A stretch of 64,000 bases of DNA from Spirochaetaceae bacterium (lineage in GTDB: Bacteria; Spirochaetota; Spirochaetia; Treponematales; Breznakiellaceae), in the NCBI GenBank assembly GCA_031278215.1, contig JAITKV010000048.1:1-64000 (forward strand), in the 5' to 3' direction. The notes under the pieces are model-generated. The model ran no database searches, had not been told where the DNA came from, and worked only from the letters and a program-made list of their open reading frames with translations. This document shows positions 6,358-17,000 of this stretch, piece by piece. Each line of letters starts with the position of its first letter. Position 1 is the first letter of the stretch. The position numbers and the translations under genes are program-made.

Positions 6358-8940
6358 TTATTCAGGGACGTTTGACAAAAGATCTTTTTGCAGGGCCATG
6401 CGTATGGCGTCGGCCCGGTTTGCCGCCCCCAGTTTGGCATAAAGGCTTCTAACGGCGCTTTTAATCATATTAATGGAAACATTCATGGTCCCGGCAATTT
6501 TTTCGCTGGTATAGCCCTGGGAAAGGTGGTTAAGTATTTCCAGTTCCCAGGCTGAAAAATCCGGGGAGGCCGCCGTGTCCTGATCCGTGTACGCGGCCGC
6601 TACCAGCGCGCGTTTTTTTGCAAAGACCGAAGATTTTTTTCGTATGACTTGCAGCCAGTCTTTGGGTATTCCCCCTTCGCCGGGATCGCGGGCCTCTTCT
6701 TCCTGGAATTTAAGAAAGGCGTTAACAAAGACCACCATGTGTTCCCCCAATTCGATAAACGGCATATCCAGGGAATTAGGAAGCGCCGCATCATAGGCCT
6801 GCCGAAAAACCGTGAACGCGCCCTCTTTGTCTCCAAGCTGGTGGCGGATTATCATTTCCAGGGCGCTTATTTCCAGGAATCCAAAAATAAAATCTTTTAG
6901 ATTGCTTTTTGCTTTTTCTTCTTCCAGGGCCTTTAACGCCGCCGAATAGTTCTTTTCACAGACTAAACAACGGATTTTTACCAAGGTGTCAAAACCGCGA
7001 AGGCGAATGCCGGATTCCCCCTCTCTGTCTTCGTTCCTAAGCCAGGGGGCGACTTTTTCGACTAAGCCGATCCGGGCATAAAAACGGCCGCTAAGAATAT
7101 CATGGATGGTATAGCGGTTAAGGTATTCGGAGATTTCCAGCTGGGACTCAAGCTGCCGTTCGATCTTCCGGATCGCCGCAGCGTCTCCCTTGTGAACGCC
7201 GATTCGCATAAGGTAAAAAAGACCGCGGTTTTCCACCTCGTACTGTTTTTTTTCCCTGCCCTGGTAAACCGTCTTGAGGGCAAATTGTTCCGCTTTAACA
7301 AGGTCCCCCTGGTAGTAGGCCAGCTCGGCCCGGGCCAGGGAATCGGCCCCGTAAAGGGAACCGGACCGGAAAACGGAAACATAGGGTACCGCCCGGGAGA
7401 TGGCGTCTATAAAAACGTCAATTTCGCCCGGTTTCGCGGGAACCCCCGTAGGGACCATATACGAACCTATATTGGTTTGACTCATCTGCCCCCGAATGGG
7501 CTGGGGGTCTTCCATGTAAGACTGGTAGGCCTTTTCAAACCAGCGGCCAAAATCATAGTTATGGGTATCCCGGGAAGAAAGCATGCCCAGAATTCCCAGG
7601 TTATTGTATACCGCGGTAAGAAGACGGGGGCGCTGGGGGCCGGGGGCTTCGAAATACGCGATGGCCTTACGGCATTCTTCAAAGGCTTCATCATAGCGGC
7701 CCAAAAAGGTCAAAAGCCGGGGCCGGATAACAAAATGCAAAGACAGAAAATTGTCGTCTTCCCCGTCATCCGGGTTCTGCTCTATCAGCCGTTCCACCGT
7801 TTTAAGAAAAAAGACCGCCCTGGGCTTGGGCATAATACGGGGCAGAGATTCGATAAGCCGGCAAAGCCCCCCATAATCCCGGACCCGTTCGTAGTTCAGC
7901 GCGGCGTCGGTGGGAAGGTTGTTTTCTATGTTCCACTGGGCGCCCTTGCGGCAAACCTCCTGAATCTCTTCGCGGGACAGGCGGTTTTGTTTTTCCCGCA
8001 GAAAATCCAGAAAGAGGTTATGAATCCTAAAGCCGTGGAGGTATACATCAAAACGGATAACGGAACTGAACTTTTCCATCGCCACAATGTTTTTTCCCGG
8101 AAGCTCAAGGCGTTCCAGAAGGTCCTGGGGCCAGCGTTCAATAAGGGAAAGCTTAATAAGAAATTTCTGAAGCTCCTCTTCCATGGTGGAAAAAATATCT
8201 TCTTCCATTTTTCGCACAGGCTGCATCACCCTGTCCCAGTGGCGTCCGCCGGCTTTTTCCGCTTTTATTTCCTGGAGGATAAGTCCCAGCGCCAAAGCCC
8301 AGCCTTCGGTTTCGTAGAAGATCCGGGCAAGTTCTTCTTCCTCCAGGGTAACATTACGAAGACGGAAATAGGCGTCTATCTCTTCTTTGGTAAAACGAAG
8401 ATCCTCCACCGCAACCTGGGCAAGGCGCCCCTTGGCCAAAAGGTTAAGGGTGTTTATTGCCGGATGAGTCCGGGAAATAAGAACGATGGTGTTTTTTGAA
8501 ACCGGAACAGACAAAGCCAGTTCCAGATTGCGCAGTATCGTAAGATTGGTAAGGAAGTGAAAATCGTCAAAAACAAGCACATACCGCTCTTTGCTTATGA
8601 CTTCATCTTTTATTAAGTTTAAATACCGGTTAAATTGCCGGCCCGATTCGGGGAAGCCCATATCAGAAAAAAGTTTCGCGGCCTCCGGATTAATCCGGGC
8701 TACCTCGCTGGTATAGTTTTCCCAAAACCGCCAGCCCAGGTTGTCCCGCTCCGAAAGCTGCACCCAGATGGTGTTCCGTTTTTTCTCCTGAAGAAAAGAG
8801 TTTACCGCATAGGTTTTGCCGTAGCCCTCTCCGGCTACTACCGTAACCACATGGCTTTGCAGAGCCTTTTCCAGAATTCGATCTACCCTGGGCCGCTTTA
8901 AAAAGACGTTTGACCCGGTTAAAAGCCCGTTTTCACCCAT
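6358..8940 (-). CDS. LuxR-family MalT-like transcriptional regulator
   Basis: N-terminal LKRPRVDRILEKAL...VVAGEGYGKTYAVNSFL (MalT/STAND-type P-loop) and C-terminal HTH_LuxR ELEILNHLSQGYTSEKIAGTMNVSINMIKSAVRSLYAKLGAANRADAI. ORF extends to 9030; start at 8940 preferred. Confidence 0.85.
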   Translation of the reverse strand: MGENGLLTGSNVFLKRPRVDRILEKALQSHVVTVVAGEGYGKTYAVNSFLQEKKRNTIWVQLSERDNLGWRFWENYTSEVARINPEAAKLFSDMGFPESGRQFNRYLNLIKDEVISKERYVLVFDDFHFLTNLTILRNLELALSVPVSKNTIVLISRTHPAINTLNLLAKGRLAQVAVEDLRFTKEEIDAYFRLRNVTLEEEELARIFYETEGWALALGLILQEIKAEKAGGRHWDRVMQPVRKMEEDIFSTMEEELQKFLIKLSLIERWPQDLLERLELPGKNIVAMEKFSSVIRFDVYLHGFRIHNLFLDFLREKQNRLSREEIQEVCRKGAQWNIENNLPTDAALNYERVRDYGGLCRLIESLPRIMPKPRAVFFLKTVERLIEQNPDDGEDDNFLSLHFVIRPRLLTFLGRYDEAFEECRKAIAYFEAPGPQRPRLLTAVYNNLGILGMLSSRDTHNYDFGRWFEKAYQSYMEDPQPIRGQMSQTNIGSYMVPTGVPAKPGEIDVFIDAISRAVPYVSVFRSGSLYGADSLARAELAYYQGDLVKAEQFALKTVYQGREKKQYEVENRGLFYLMRIGVHKGDAAAIRKIERQLESQLEISEYLNRYTIHDILSGRFYARIGLVEKVAPWLRNEDREGESGIRLRGFDTLVKIRCLVCEKNYSAALKALEEEKAKSNLKDFIFGFLEISALEMIIRHQLGDKEGAFTVFRQAYDAALPNSLDMPFIELGEHMVVFVNAFLKFQEEEARDPGEGGIPKDWLQVIRKKSSVFAKKRALVAAAYTDQDTAASPDFSAWELEILNHLSQGYTSEKIAGTMNVSINMIKSAVRSLYAKLGAANRADAIRMALQKDLLSNVPE

Positions 8941-9092
8941 AGGAAAACTATACGTCTCATTTTTGCAGAGGTCAACAGGAAACTTACAGGGTCCGGACCC
9001 TAATTGACCTGATTTTAACAATCTTCTCATATCCGCTTAACAGGGCGCCGGTAGGGTATGACTATCTTTTTTTTATTGCAAGGAGTGCTGCG

Positions 9093-9899
9093 ATGAAACG
9101 ATTCTCTATGGTCTTTCTGTTAATCCTGGGGGTCCTGGGCTCCCTTTTTGCCCAGCGGCGGCAAGACGCCTATACCGTTACGGTGGCGGGTTCTACTTCG
9201 GTAAGCCCCTTGATGGAACTGCTGACGGCTGAATACGCCAAGGTGCGTCCCAATGTCAAATTCAACATCAGCGCCACCGGTTCCGGAGACGGCATTAAGG
9301 CGGTCCCGGCGGAAACCGCGGAACTTGGCATGTCCAGCCGGGAGCTGAGTCCCGCGGAACTTGCTTCGGGCATTGAGGTACATCTTATCGCCATTGACGG
9401 CATTGCGGTAATCGTAAACGCCCGGAACCCTGTTGCCAACCTGACCATCGACCAGATCCGGGATATTTATACCGGCGCGGTTACCAACTGGAATCAGGTA
9501 GGGGGCCGGAGCGGCAGAATTGCCGTGGTTTCACGGGAAAGCGGTTCGGGAACCAGAAGCGCATTTGAAGAAATTGTCAAATTCCAGGACAAGCTGGTCC
9601 GGGGCGCGATAGAGTTTGACGGCACCGGCGCGGTGAAGGCGGAAATTTCCCGGAACATCGACGCCATCGGGTACATTTCCCTTGGGTCGGTGGACAATTC
9701 CGTCAAGCCCCTGAATGTGGACGGCGTTGCCGCGTCCACCGCCAATGTGGTAAACCGCAGTTACAAGATTGCCCGGCCCTTCCTGCTTCTAACCAAAAAG
9801 GGCCGAAGGCTTAATCAGGAAACCAGAAATTTTCTTGCCTGGGTTTTAACTCCCGCGGGGCAGACTATTGTTAAAACAAGCTGGATTGCCGTAAAGTAA
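9093..9899 (+). CDS. pstS: Phosphate ABC transporter substrate-binding protein PstS
   Basis: Signal peptide then VAGSTSVSPLMELLTAEYAKVRPNVKFNISATGSGDGIKA...SRESGSGTRSAFEE; typical of PstS family. Confidence 0.88.
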   Translation: MKRFSMVFLLILGVLGSLFAQRRQDAYTVTVAGSTSVSPLMELLTAEYAKVRPNVKFNISATGSGDGIKAVPAETAELGMSSRELSPAELASGIEVHLIAIDGIAVIVNARNPVANLTIDQIRDIYTGAVTNWNQVGGRSGRIAVVSRESGSGTRSAFEEIVKFQDKLVRGAIEFDGTGAVKAEISRNIDAIGYISLGSVDNSVKPLNVDGVAASTANVVNRSYKIARPFLLLTKKGRRLNQETRNFLAWVLTPAGQTIVKTSWIAVK

Positions 9900-9941
9900 G
9901 CGGAACTATTGGACCTGTTAGTAAGCCTGCGGGGCTGCCCC

Positions 9942-9988
9942 GGGGCCGTCCGGAAAGTAACAAACTTCCCGGGCGGCCCCTGTTTTTT
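9942..9988 (+). terminator. Rho-independent terminator after pstS
   Basis: GGGGCCGTCCGGAAAGTAACAAACTTCCCGGGCGGCCCC followed by TGTTTTTT. Confidence 0.8.
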
Positions 9989-10083
9989 AAGGGGATAGTT
10001 TAACCCGCAGTTACGGGTGGTTCGTATTTCTCAAAAAGCCTAAAGGACCGGCCGCCGGGGGTTTGTAAAAATCACGGGCCCGG

Positions 10084-11184
10084 CTATTCATAGCGGAAGG
10101 GCGCCGGGTTTTTACAGGCTGCACAGTAATAGGGCCGGGTGCCCATAAGCCCCCGGGTGTCTATGCGGTACCCGCCGCGCTTTACCAGAACCGCTCCGCA
10201 GGCCGGACAGACCGTGTCCCGGAATTCCGGCGGGGCGGCGGCGTTTCCTATGTAAACATACCGAAGCTCCTTCCGGCGCTCCCGGGCCCTGCGGGCAATG
10301 CCGGCTAACGCGGCGGAACCGGTGGGCGGGGCGTTCCATTTCCAGTCCGGGTGATAGGCGGATAAATGCCAGGGTACAACCCGGTCCGGGACCCCGGCCA
10401 GATCCGCTATAAAGTCCGCCAGGGCGTCCAGTTCCTCCTGACGATCGTTCAGCCCCGGGACTATCAATGTGGTAATTTCCGTATGCACTCCCAGTTCCAG
10501 GGCGGTGGAAATAAAATCCAACACCCTCCGCAGATCCCCCCCTAGAACTTCCCCGTAGGTTTTTTTTGAAAAACATTTTAAGTCTATGTTGGCCGCATCG
10601 GTAAGTTTTAGGATTTCCCGCGCCGGTTCCGCATTGGCGCAGCCATTGGTAACCAGCACATTGGCCATGCCCCGGCTTCGGGCGATCTCCATGGCCTCCA
10701 CAAGAAATTCGGCATGCACCAGGGGCTCCGAGTAGGTGTAGGCAATGGCCGAAGAAGCGCCGGCCTCTGCGGCGGCAACTAGTTCTTCAGGGGCCGTGCG
10801 CCGGCCCGCGCCGGCCCCGCCGCGGGCATCCGGCGCTTCATGCCCAAGCTGAGAAATATGCCAATTTTGGCAGAAGGGACAGTGAAGATTACATCCCGCA
10901 AAACCCGCGGACGCGATAAGGGAACCGGGCCGCCAATGGTACAGGGGCTTTTTTTCAACCGGATCATGGGCCAGGGCGGTAACAAGGCCGTAGTAGGGAA
11001 GTTCCGGGCCCCCGGCCGCAGGCCCCTGTACCGGGGTCCGGGAATCTTCGGCGGGAAAGACCGTTTCGGCGGGCCCCCGCCGGACCCCGCACAGGCCGGC
11101 CTTGCCCGGCAACAGGCGGCAGCGGTGGGGGCAGAGGGTACAGCGAAGCGCCGCGCCCCCCATGCAAAAACGGCCCCTGGTCAA
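10084..11184 (-). CDS. amrS: AmmeMemoRadiSam-system radical SAM enzyme
   Basis: CxxxCxxC in FAGCNLHCPFCQNWHIS; C-terminal YIGNAAAPPEFRDTVCPACGAVLVKRGGYRIDTRGL. Confidence 0.85.
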   Translation of the reverse strand: MTRGRFCMGGAALRCTLCPHRCRLLPGKAGLCGVRRGPAETVFPAEDSRTPVQGPAAGGPELPYYGLVTALAHDPVEKKPLYHWRPGSLIASAGFAGCNLHCPFCQNWHISQLGHEAPDARGGAGAGRRTAPEELVAAAEAGASSAIAYTYSEPLVHAEFLVEAMEIARSRGMANVLVTNGCANAEPAREILKLTDAANIDLKCFSKKTYGEVLGGDLRRVLDFISTALELGVHTEITTLIVPGLNDRQEELDALADFIADLAGVPDRVVPWHLSAYHPDWKWNAPPTGSAALAGIARRARERRKELRYVYIGNAAAPPEFRDTVCPACGAVLVKRGGYRIDTRGLMGTRPYYCAACKNPAPFRYE

Positions 11185-11187
11185 TCC

Positions 11188-11571
11188 CTATTCCGCCGCC
11201 CCGGATTCCAACTGCAGCCGGCCATAGGCGTCCCTGGTCTTATTAATAAATTGAATCGGATCGTCTACTTCAAAGGGCTCTAAAAGCACCCCCCGGGCGC
11301 CCCGGCGGACCCAGATCTTTACCAGGGGTATCCCCTCCCCCGATTCCGTAACAGCCTGGGGAATTTCTTCCACGTACAGAATATCTTCTACTTGGAATTC
11401 CATCAGTACGGGATTAAGCCCCAGGGGATCGTACACCAAAAGAAGCTTATTCTTTTCCGAAGGCAGGGATCGCGGATAGCCCGTAAAGGGCACGGCGTTT
11501 TTCGGAGGAATCCCCGAAGTCTTTTCAATCTTATTCAAAGGCAGGGTTTCCAGGTATTTTTCGGGTTCCAT
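11188..11571 (-). CDS. Conserved hypothetical protein
   Basis: 127-aa ORF with coding-like composition directly upstream of and abutting amrS. Confidence 0.65.
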   Translation of the reverse strand: MEPEKYLETLPLNKIEKTSGIPPKNAVPFTGYPRSLPSEKNKLLLVYDPLGLNPVLMEFQVEDILYVEEIPQAVTESGEGIPLVKIWVRRGARGVLLEPFEVDDPIQFINKTRDAYGRLQLESGAAE

Positions 11572-11653
11572 AGTTCTTTTTATCCCCCATAGTATTTTTT
11601 CTTATTATTATTTTATTGCTATAAACGTCTCCGTTATGGCTGCAGACCCGTAT

Positions 11654-11794
11654 TTACTGATACTTTGTTGATTTCTTACTTGTTCTGCATCGTTTAGCGC
11701 CAATGTCGTTGATACTATTTTGGGGTATTGGTTTTACAGAGGCACACCCGTTTAATAGAGCAAGGCCCATTACTAAAAATACCCCTGCTTTCAT
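11654..11794 (-). CDS. Small putative lipoprotein (46 aa)
   Basis: MKAGVFLVMGLALLNGCASVKPIPQNSINDIGAKRC...; lipobox LNGC. The longer upstream extension (to 12214) looks spurious. Confidence 0.45.
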   Translation of the reverse strand: MKAGVFLVMGLALLNGCASVKPIPQNSINDIGAKRCRTSKKSTKYQ

Positions 11795-12010
11795 AAGTCT
11801 CTCCAAATCTATATCTATTCCCGGATAGTATAAGGTCTTTACTAGATAAAATTCAATATGCCCCATTGCCTTATGTAAAACATAAGGGGCCCTCTGGAAA
11901 GCCGGCGGGGGGGCCTCCGGCCTGTCCCCGGACACGGAGGGCCCGGGGATAGGCGGGACTTTGCTGTACGGAGGGCTAACCAAAACAGCTAAGATCTGGT
12001 ACAGTATAGT

Positions 12011-12892
12011 ATGAAATTTCTTAGCGGGGCCCTGCTGGCCCTTATTGTATTTGCCGCCTGCGCCCATTCGGAGGGGGATTCGGCCCCGCCAAGGCTTACG
12101 GAACGGCCTCCCCAAAGGGTTTACCGCTACTATCTTGATGTATCTTCCGATATTGTGGGCTTTAATCTTCTGGTAAACGGCACAGAGCTGCTTGTGGTGG
12201 AAGGGAAAAACCACTCATCCCGGGTGGATATCAACGACTGGATGGTTTCGGGGGACAACGAGCTTGTCATAAGCATCACTTGGCCCGAGGGGGTAAAATT
12301 TGCCCCGGGTACTTCCTCCGCTTCATTTAAGCTTTTTGCCAATGATACGCTCCTGCGGGAATACCGGTGGCCCGCCGCCGGGGCCGCCGATGCGGCCGCC
12401 TCTTACCCCTATACTATCTCCGAAACCTTTAAACCCGTGGCTTTTCCCCGGATATTAGTAGAAAAGGCAGAGAAGGTTATCTCTTCCGCCGGAACCCTGT
12501 CCCAGGCAGATCAGGAAGAAATCGCCGCCCTGGCGGAAGACCTGCGAAGGGCCTTTACCGGCAAAAATCTTGCCGAAATTAACAGCCTTTTTGGGATTAA
12601 ATACGCCGACCTTGCCGCGGCCCGGTTTACTACAACTACAGCCATTAGGACAGAAACGGCCGCGTTATACGGGGAGCTTATGGAAAAAGAAGCCTATACC
12701 GTCCGGCCTTTTTACGGGCGTTACGGTTATTTTTCCACCGCCGATGACAGGCTGGTAAAGGTGGTCCAAGGCCGTATAGGGTTTCCCGAACCGGCCCTGG
12801 TAATTACCTACCGGGAGGGACGAAGGACCCTGCGCTACGATTTAGACCTGTATTTTGCAAAAATCGACGGTAGATGGGTAATCCTTAGGTAG
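12011..12892 (+). CDS. Hypothetical lipoprotein
   Basis: MKFLSGALLALIVFAACAHSEG signal/lipobox, 293 aa. Confidence 0.7.
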   Translation: MKFLSGALLALIVFAACAHSEGDSAPPRLTERPPQRVYRYYLDVSSDIVGFNLLVNGTELLVVEGKNHSSRVDINDWMVSGDNELVISITWPEGVKFAPGTSSASFKLFANDTLLREYRWPAAGAADAAASYPYTISETFKPVAFPRILVEKAEKVISSAGTLSQADQEEIAALAEDLRRAFTGKNLAEINSLFGIKYADLAAARFTTTTAIRTETAALYGELMEKEAYTVRPFYGRYGYFSTADDRLVKVVQGRIGFPEPALVITYREGRRTLRYDLDLYFAKIDGRWVILR

Positions 12893-12896
12893 TTAT

Positions 12897-13730
12897 ATGA
12901 GCGTGATCGAAGCGATTTTTCTAGGAATAGTTCAGGGACTAACGGAATTCCTTCCCATAAGCAGTTCCGGACATTTGGTGCTGGTTCAAAAAATTCTAAA
13001 GATATCCACCCCGGCCCTGTTTTTTGACACCCTGCTTCACGGGGGAACCCTCCTGGCGGTGATAGCGGTGCTGCGCCGGGAACTGTGGAGCCTTATCCGC
13101 CGGCCCTTTCAGCGGCTTAGCGCCCTGCTTATAATGGCCACGGCAGTTACCGTGGCCATAGCCCTTATCTTTAAGGACCAAATAGAAGCAAGTTTTGCTT
13201 CCGGCCGCTGGCTGGGGCAGGCTTTCCTTGCAACCGCCCTGGCCCTGTTTGTTTCGGAATACCTTTCCCGCCGTCCCGGAAATCTTAGGAACGATGCGGA
13301 AATGGATTGGTTTGACGCGGTGTTTATAGGGGGCCTCCAGGGCATTGCCATTATACCGGGAATATCCCGGGCCGGGTTTACCATTTCCGGCGCCCTTTCC
13401 CGAAAGCTGGACCGGGGCCTGGCAGCCCGCTTTTCTTTTCTTCTTTCAATTCCGGCAATTCTGGGGGCCCTGGCGCTTCAATTAAAGGAACTGTACGAGA
13501 TTTCTCATTTTGAAAGCGTTAACCCTTCGGTTTCCAACGCACTTATCCGGGGGTTTAGCCCCGCAGCCCTTATTGCGGGAACCTTGGCGGCGGCCCTTGT
13601 TGGTTTTGGCGCAATAACGCTGATGCTCCGGATTATAAAAGAGCGTTCATTAGTGGGGTTTGCCGTTTATACCGCCGTACTGGGACTGTTGATTCTGCTG
13701 GATCAAAACTTTACCCGCATCGTATTTTAA
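12897..13730 (+). CDS. uppP: Undecaprenyl-diphosphatase UppP/BacA
   Basis: GIVQGLTEFLPISSSGHLVL and GIAIIPGISRAGFTIS motifs. Confidence 0.95.
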   Translation: MSVIEAIFLGIVQGLTEFLPISSSGHLVLVQKILKISTPALFFDTLLHGGTLLAVIAVLRRELWSLIRRPFQRLSALLIMATAVTVAIALIFKDQIEASFASGRWLGQAFLATALALFVSEYLSRRPGNLRNDAEMDWFDAVFIGGLQGIAIIPGISRAGFTISGALSRKLDRGLAARFSFLLSIPAILGALALQLKELYEISHFESVNPSVSNALIRGFSPAALIAGTLAAALVGFGAITLMLRIIKERSLVGFAVYTAVLGLLILLDQNFTRIVF

Positions 13731-13741
13731 CCCCGGCGGAT

Positions 13742-14854
13742 CTATTCGGCCATCTCGGAAAGGGGTATGGGTTTGGGCGAATTGTTTTCTCCCTCTATAC
13801 GGGAAAACTCTTCCAAAAGTTCCCGGCCCCGTTTCGAAAGGCGGGCGGGAACCTGAACCATCAGCTTAATCCACAGGGAGCCCCGGCGTCCGCCCGAGGG
13901 AACCCCCTCGTCGCGGATCCGCAGCAGTTTGCCGTTAGCCGTCCCGGGGGGTATTTTAACCTTAAGGGTTTTTCCTTCCAGGGTATTAACATGGATATCT
14001 GCCCCCAAGCTTGCCTGGGTAATCGAAATGGGCACGGCGCAGTACAAATCCAAATCCTGCCGTTCAAAAAATTCGTGGGCCTTTATCCGAATAAAGACAT
14101 AAAGATCCCCCGGGGGGCCGCCGCCGGGACCGGTGTCGCCCTGCCGCGGTATAACCACCCGTTTGCCGTTTTCCACCCCCGGCGGAATGGTAACCATGAT
14201 TTTCTGCCGCTTGCGCTGGGTTCCGCTTCCTCCGCAGTCCCGGCAGGGTTTTTCGATAATGTACCCTTCCCCGTGGCAGTTGTGGCAGGTGGAGGCTACG
14301 GAAAAAAAGCCCTGGCTGTGCCGCACCTGCCCTGAACCCTGGCAGACGGGGCAAACCTTCTTTCCCGATCCGCCCTCGGCGCCGGTACCCCTGCAACTGG
14401 GGCAGGCGTCGTTTTTTGTATATTGAATTTCGACCTTGGTGCCAAAGACGGCGTCTTTAAAGGGAATTTCAATATCGTAGCGAAGATTCGAGCCCTGGCG
14501 AACCCCGCCGGCGCCGGAAGACCGGCGGCCCCCGGCGCCAAAAAAGGTGTCGAAGATACCGGAAAAATCGCCAAAGATATCTTCAAAGCCCCGGAAGGTT
14601 TGCGAAAAATCCCCTTGACCGGCCATACCGTCAACCCCGGCAAACCCAAACTGATCATACGCGGCCTTTTTCTGGTCGTCGCCAAGGATCTCATAGGCCT
14701 CCGTTGCTTCCTTAAACTTTTCTTCCGCTTCCCGGTTCCCCGGATTTTTATCGGGATGATATTGAATAGCCAGCTTACGGTACGCTTTTTTTATTTCATC
14801 CTTGGAGGCGTTTTTTTGTACACCCAATACTTCATAGTAATCACGTTTTGCCAT
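13742..14854 (-). CDS. dnaJ: Chaperone DnaJ
   Basis: J-domain with HPD, G/F region, four CxxCxGxG zinc motifs. Confidence 0.97.
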   Translation of the reverse strand: MAKRDYYEVLGVQKNASKDEIKKAYRKLAIQYHPDKNPGNREAEEKFKEATEAYEILGDDQKKAAYDQFGFAGVDGMAGQGDFSQTFRGFEDIFGDFSGIFDTFFGAGGRRSSGAGGVRQGSNLRYDIEIPFKDAVFGTKVEIQYTKNDACPSCRGTGAEGGSGKKVCPVCQGSGQVRHSQGFFSVASTCHNCHGEGYIIEKPCRDCGGSGTQRKRQKIMVTIPPGVENGKRVVIPRQGDTGPGGGPPGDLYVFIRIKAHEFFERQDLDLYCAVPISITQASLGADIHVNTLEGKTLKVKIPPGTANGKLLRIRDEGVPSGGRRGSLWIKLMVQVPARLSKRGRELLEEFSRIEGENNSPKPIPLSEMAE

Positions 14855-14906
14855 TTAATAATCCTTAACCTGAGCCTGTTCCAAAACTAATTGACTGCGC
14901 GCTAAA

Positions 14907-14952
14907 CGAGGAATGTCCGGAAAGTAACAAACTTTAAGGACATCCCCCCTCG
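14907..14952. repeat. Intergenic stem-loop sharing a 20-mer with the pstS terminator
   Basis: CGAGG.ATGTCCGGAAAGTAACAAACTTTAAGGACAT...CCTCG; GTCCGGAAAGTAACAAACTT identical to 9948-9967. Confidence 0.7.
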
Positions 14953-14975
14953 CCTGACAAGCTCGAAGCTGCGGG

Positions 14976-15012
14976 AAAACTCCGAAGCCCCGTAAGGGCT
15001 TCCGGAGTTTTT
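14976..15012 (-). terminator. Rho-independent terminator after dnaK
   Basis: AAAACTCCGAAGCCCCGTAAGGGCTTCCGGAGTTTTT between dnaK stop and dnaJ start. Confidence 0.75.
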
Positions 15013-15047
15013 GGCCAAGGGCGCCACAGAAAATCGCACCGCGGAAT

Positions 15048-16967
15048 TTACTTATCGTCCACGACCTCGTAGTCGGCGTCTTCGGCGCTTTTGGTATTGC
15101 CCCCCATATCGGGGCCCGCTCCGCCCATGCCGGGATCCCCCCCGGAAGGCTTCTGACCCGCCGCGGCTTGCTGTTTGTAGATCTCCTCGGCAATTTTGTA
15201 CGACGCCTGCTTAAGCGATTCGGTTTTTTCTTTTATGGTCTGGATATCCCCCCCCTCCAGGGCTTTCTTTAAATCCGCCAGGGCCTCTTCGGTCTTTGCC
15301 TTGTCCGCAGCGTTAACCTTGTCCCCCAGATCCTTAAGGTTCTTTTCGGTACCGTAGATCATGGAGTCCGCTTCGTTGTGAACCTCCGCCCGCTCCCGTT
15401 CCCGCTTGTCTTCTTCTGCATGAAGTTCCGCTTCCTTCACCATCCTATCTATGTCGGAATCCGAAAGACCCGAAGAACTTTCTATGCGGATCTTCTGTTC
15501 CTTCCCCGTACCCAGGTCCTTGGCGGAAACATGGACAATGCCGTTGGCGTCTATGTCGAAGGTTACCTCGATCTGCGGAACCCCCCGGGGAGCGGGAGGT
15601 ATGCCCACCAGATCAAACCGGCCCAGAACCCGGTTTTGATTTGCCATTTCCCGTTCACCCTGCAGTACCTGGATAGAAACCGCGGTCTGTCCGTCCGCCG
15701 CGGTAGAAAAGATCTGGCTTTTCCGGGTGGGGATGGTAGTATTCCGGGGAATAAGCCGGGTCATTACCCCGCCCAAAGTTTCGATCCCCAAAGAAAGGGG
15801 CGTAACATCCAAAAGCAGCACGTCCTTTACGTCTCCTGCGAGGATGCTTCCCTGAATGGCCGCCCCTATGGCGACCGCTTCATCGGGATTTACCCCCTTG
15901 TTGGGTTCGTGCTTAAACAGTTCCTTCACAATTTGCTGAACGGCGGGAATCCGGGTAGAGCCTCCCACCAGAATTATCTCGTGGATGTCATCGGCGGTAA
16001 GCCCCGCGTCGGCCAGGGCTTTTTTACAGGGTTCCTTGGACCGTTCCAGAAGATCCGCCACCATCTGTTCAAATTTTGCCCTGGTAAGGGATTTTTGCAG
16101 ATGCTTGGGCCCGCTTTGGTCGGCGGTAACGAAGGGCAGGTTAATCTCCGTGGTCTGCATGGCCGAAAGTTCTATCTTGGCTTTTTCCGCCGCCTCTCGC
16201 AGGCGTTGCAGGGCCATCCGGTCCTGGGAAAGGTCTATTCCCGTATCGTTTTTAAACTCCGCAATAAGCCATTCCTGGATCCGGCGGTCAAAATCATCGC
16301 CCCCCAGGTGGGTGTCGCCGTTGGTAGATTTTACTTCAAAGACCCCTTCCCCCAGTTCCAGGATCGAAATATCAAAGGTGCCGCCCCCCAGGTCGTAGAC
16401 GGCAATCATCCTGTCCTGCTTCATTTCCTTGTTAAATCCAAAGGCCAGGGACGCCGCGGTGGGCTCGTTGATAATCCGCTTTACTTCCAGACCGGCGATC
16501 TTTCCCGCATCTTTAGTGGCCTGGCGCTGGGCGTCGTTAAAGTAGGCCGGCACGGTAATAACCGCTTCGGTTACCGGCTCTCCCAGGTAGTCTTCGGCGG
16601 TCTTTTTCATTTTTTGTAAAACAAAGGCGGAAATTTCCTGGGGGGAATATTTTTTCCCCTCAATGTCTACCCTGACATCGTCCCCCTGTTCGGCTACCTT
16701 ATAGGGGACCAGCTTCATTTCGTTACCCACCTCGGAATAACGCCGGCCCATAAAACGCTTGATCGAATAGACTGTGTTTTCCGGATTAGTAATCATCTGG
16801 TTTTTGGCGGGCTGTCCTATTACCCGTTCGCCCTTACTGGTAAAACCTACGATAGACGGGGTAGTACGGCCTCCCTCGGAATTTTGGATCACCACCGGTT
16901 CTCCGCCTTCCAGGACCGCGACGCAGGAATTGGTAGTTCCCAGGTCAATGCCAATTATCTTTCCCAT
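15048..16967 (-). CDS. dnaK: Chaperone DnaK
   Basis: [23 protein letters not shown]...; C-terminus YEVVDDK. Confidence 0.98.
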   Translation of the reverse strand: MGKIIGIDLGTTNSCVAVLEGGEPVVIQNSEGGRTTPSIVGFTSKGERVIGQPAKNQMITNPENTVYSIKRFMGRRYSEVGNEMKLVPYKVAEQGDDVRVDIEGKKYSPQEISAFVLQKMKKTAEDYLGEPVTEAVITVPAYFNDAQRQATKDAGKIAGLEVKRIINEPTAASLAFGFNKEMKQDRMIAVYDLGGGTFDISILELGEGVFEVKSTNGDTHLGGDDFDRRIQEWLIAEFKNDTGIDLSQDRMALQRLREAAEKAKIELSAMQTTEINLPFVTADQSGPKHLQKSLTRAKFEQMVADLLERSKEPCKKALADAGLTADDIHEIILVGGSTRIPAVQQIVKELFKHEPNKGVNPDEAVAIGAAIQGSILAGDVKDVLLLDVTPLSLGIETLGGVMTRLIPRNTTIPTRKSQIFSTAADGQTAVSIQVLQGEREMANQNRVLGRFDLVGIPPAPRGVPQIEVTFDIDANGIVHVSAKDLGTGKEQKIRIESSSGLSDSDIDRMVKEAELHAEEDKRERERAEVHNEADSMIYGTEKNLKDLGDKVNAADKAKTEEALADLKKALEGGDIQTIKEKTESLKQASYKIAEEIYKQQAAAGQKPSGGDPGMGGAGPDMGGNTKSAEDADYEVVDDK

Positions 16968-17000
16968 GATATGTTCTCCCTTATTAGTGTGTAAAATTAT

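Noticed and set aside
7102-8499. 465-aa plus-strand ORF inside the LuxR-family gene
   Set aside because: Antisense shadow ORF; no recognisable domain and unusual composition.
11795-12214. Upstream part of ORF 11654-12214
   Set aside because: Overlaps the start of the divergent lipoprotein gene; only the C-terminal 46-aa lipoprotein-like part looks real.
15378-16619. 413-aa plus-strand ORF antisense to dnaK
   Set aside because: Lies entirely inside a confidently identified dnaK; open frame reflects codon bias of the opposite strand.
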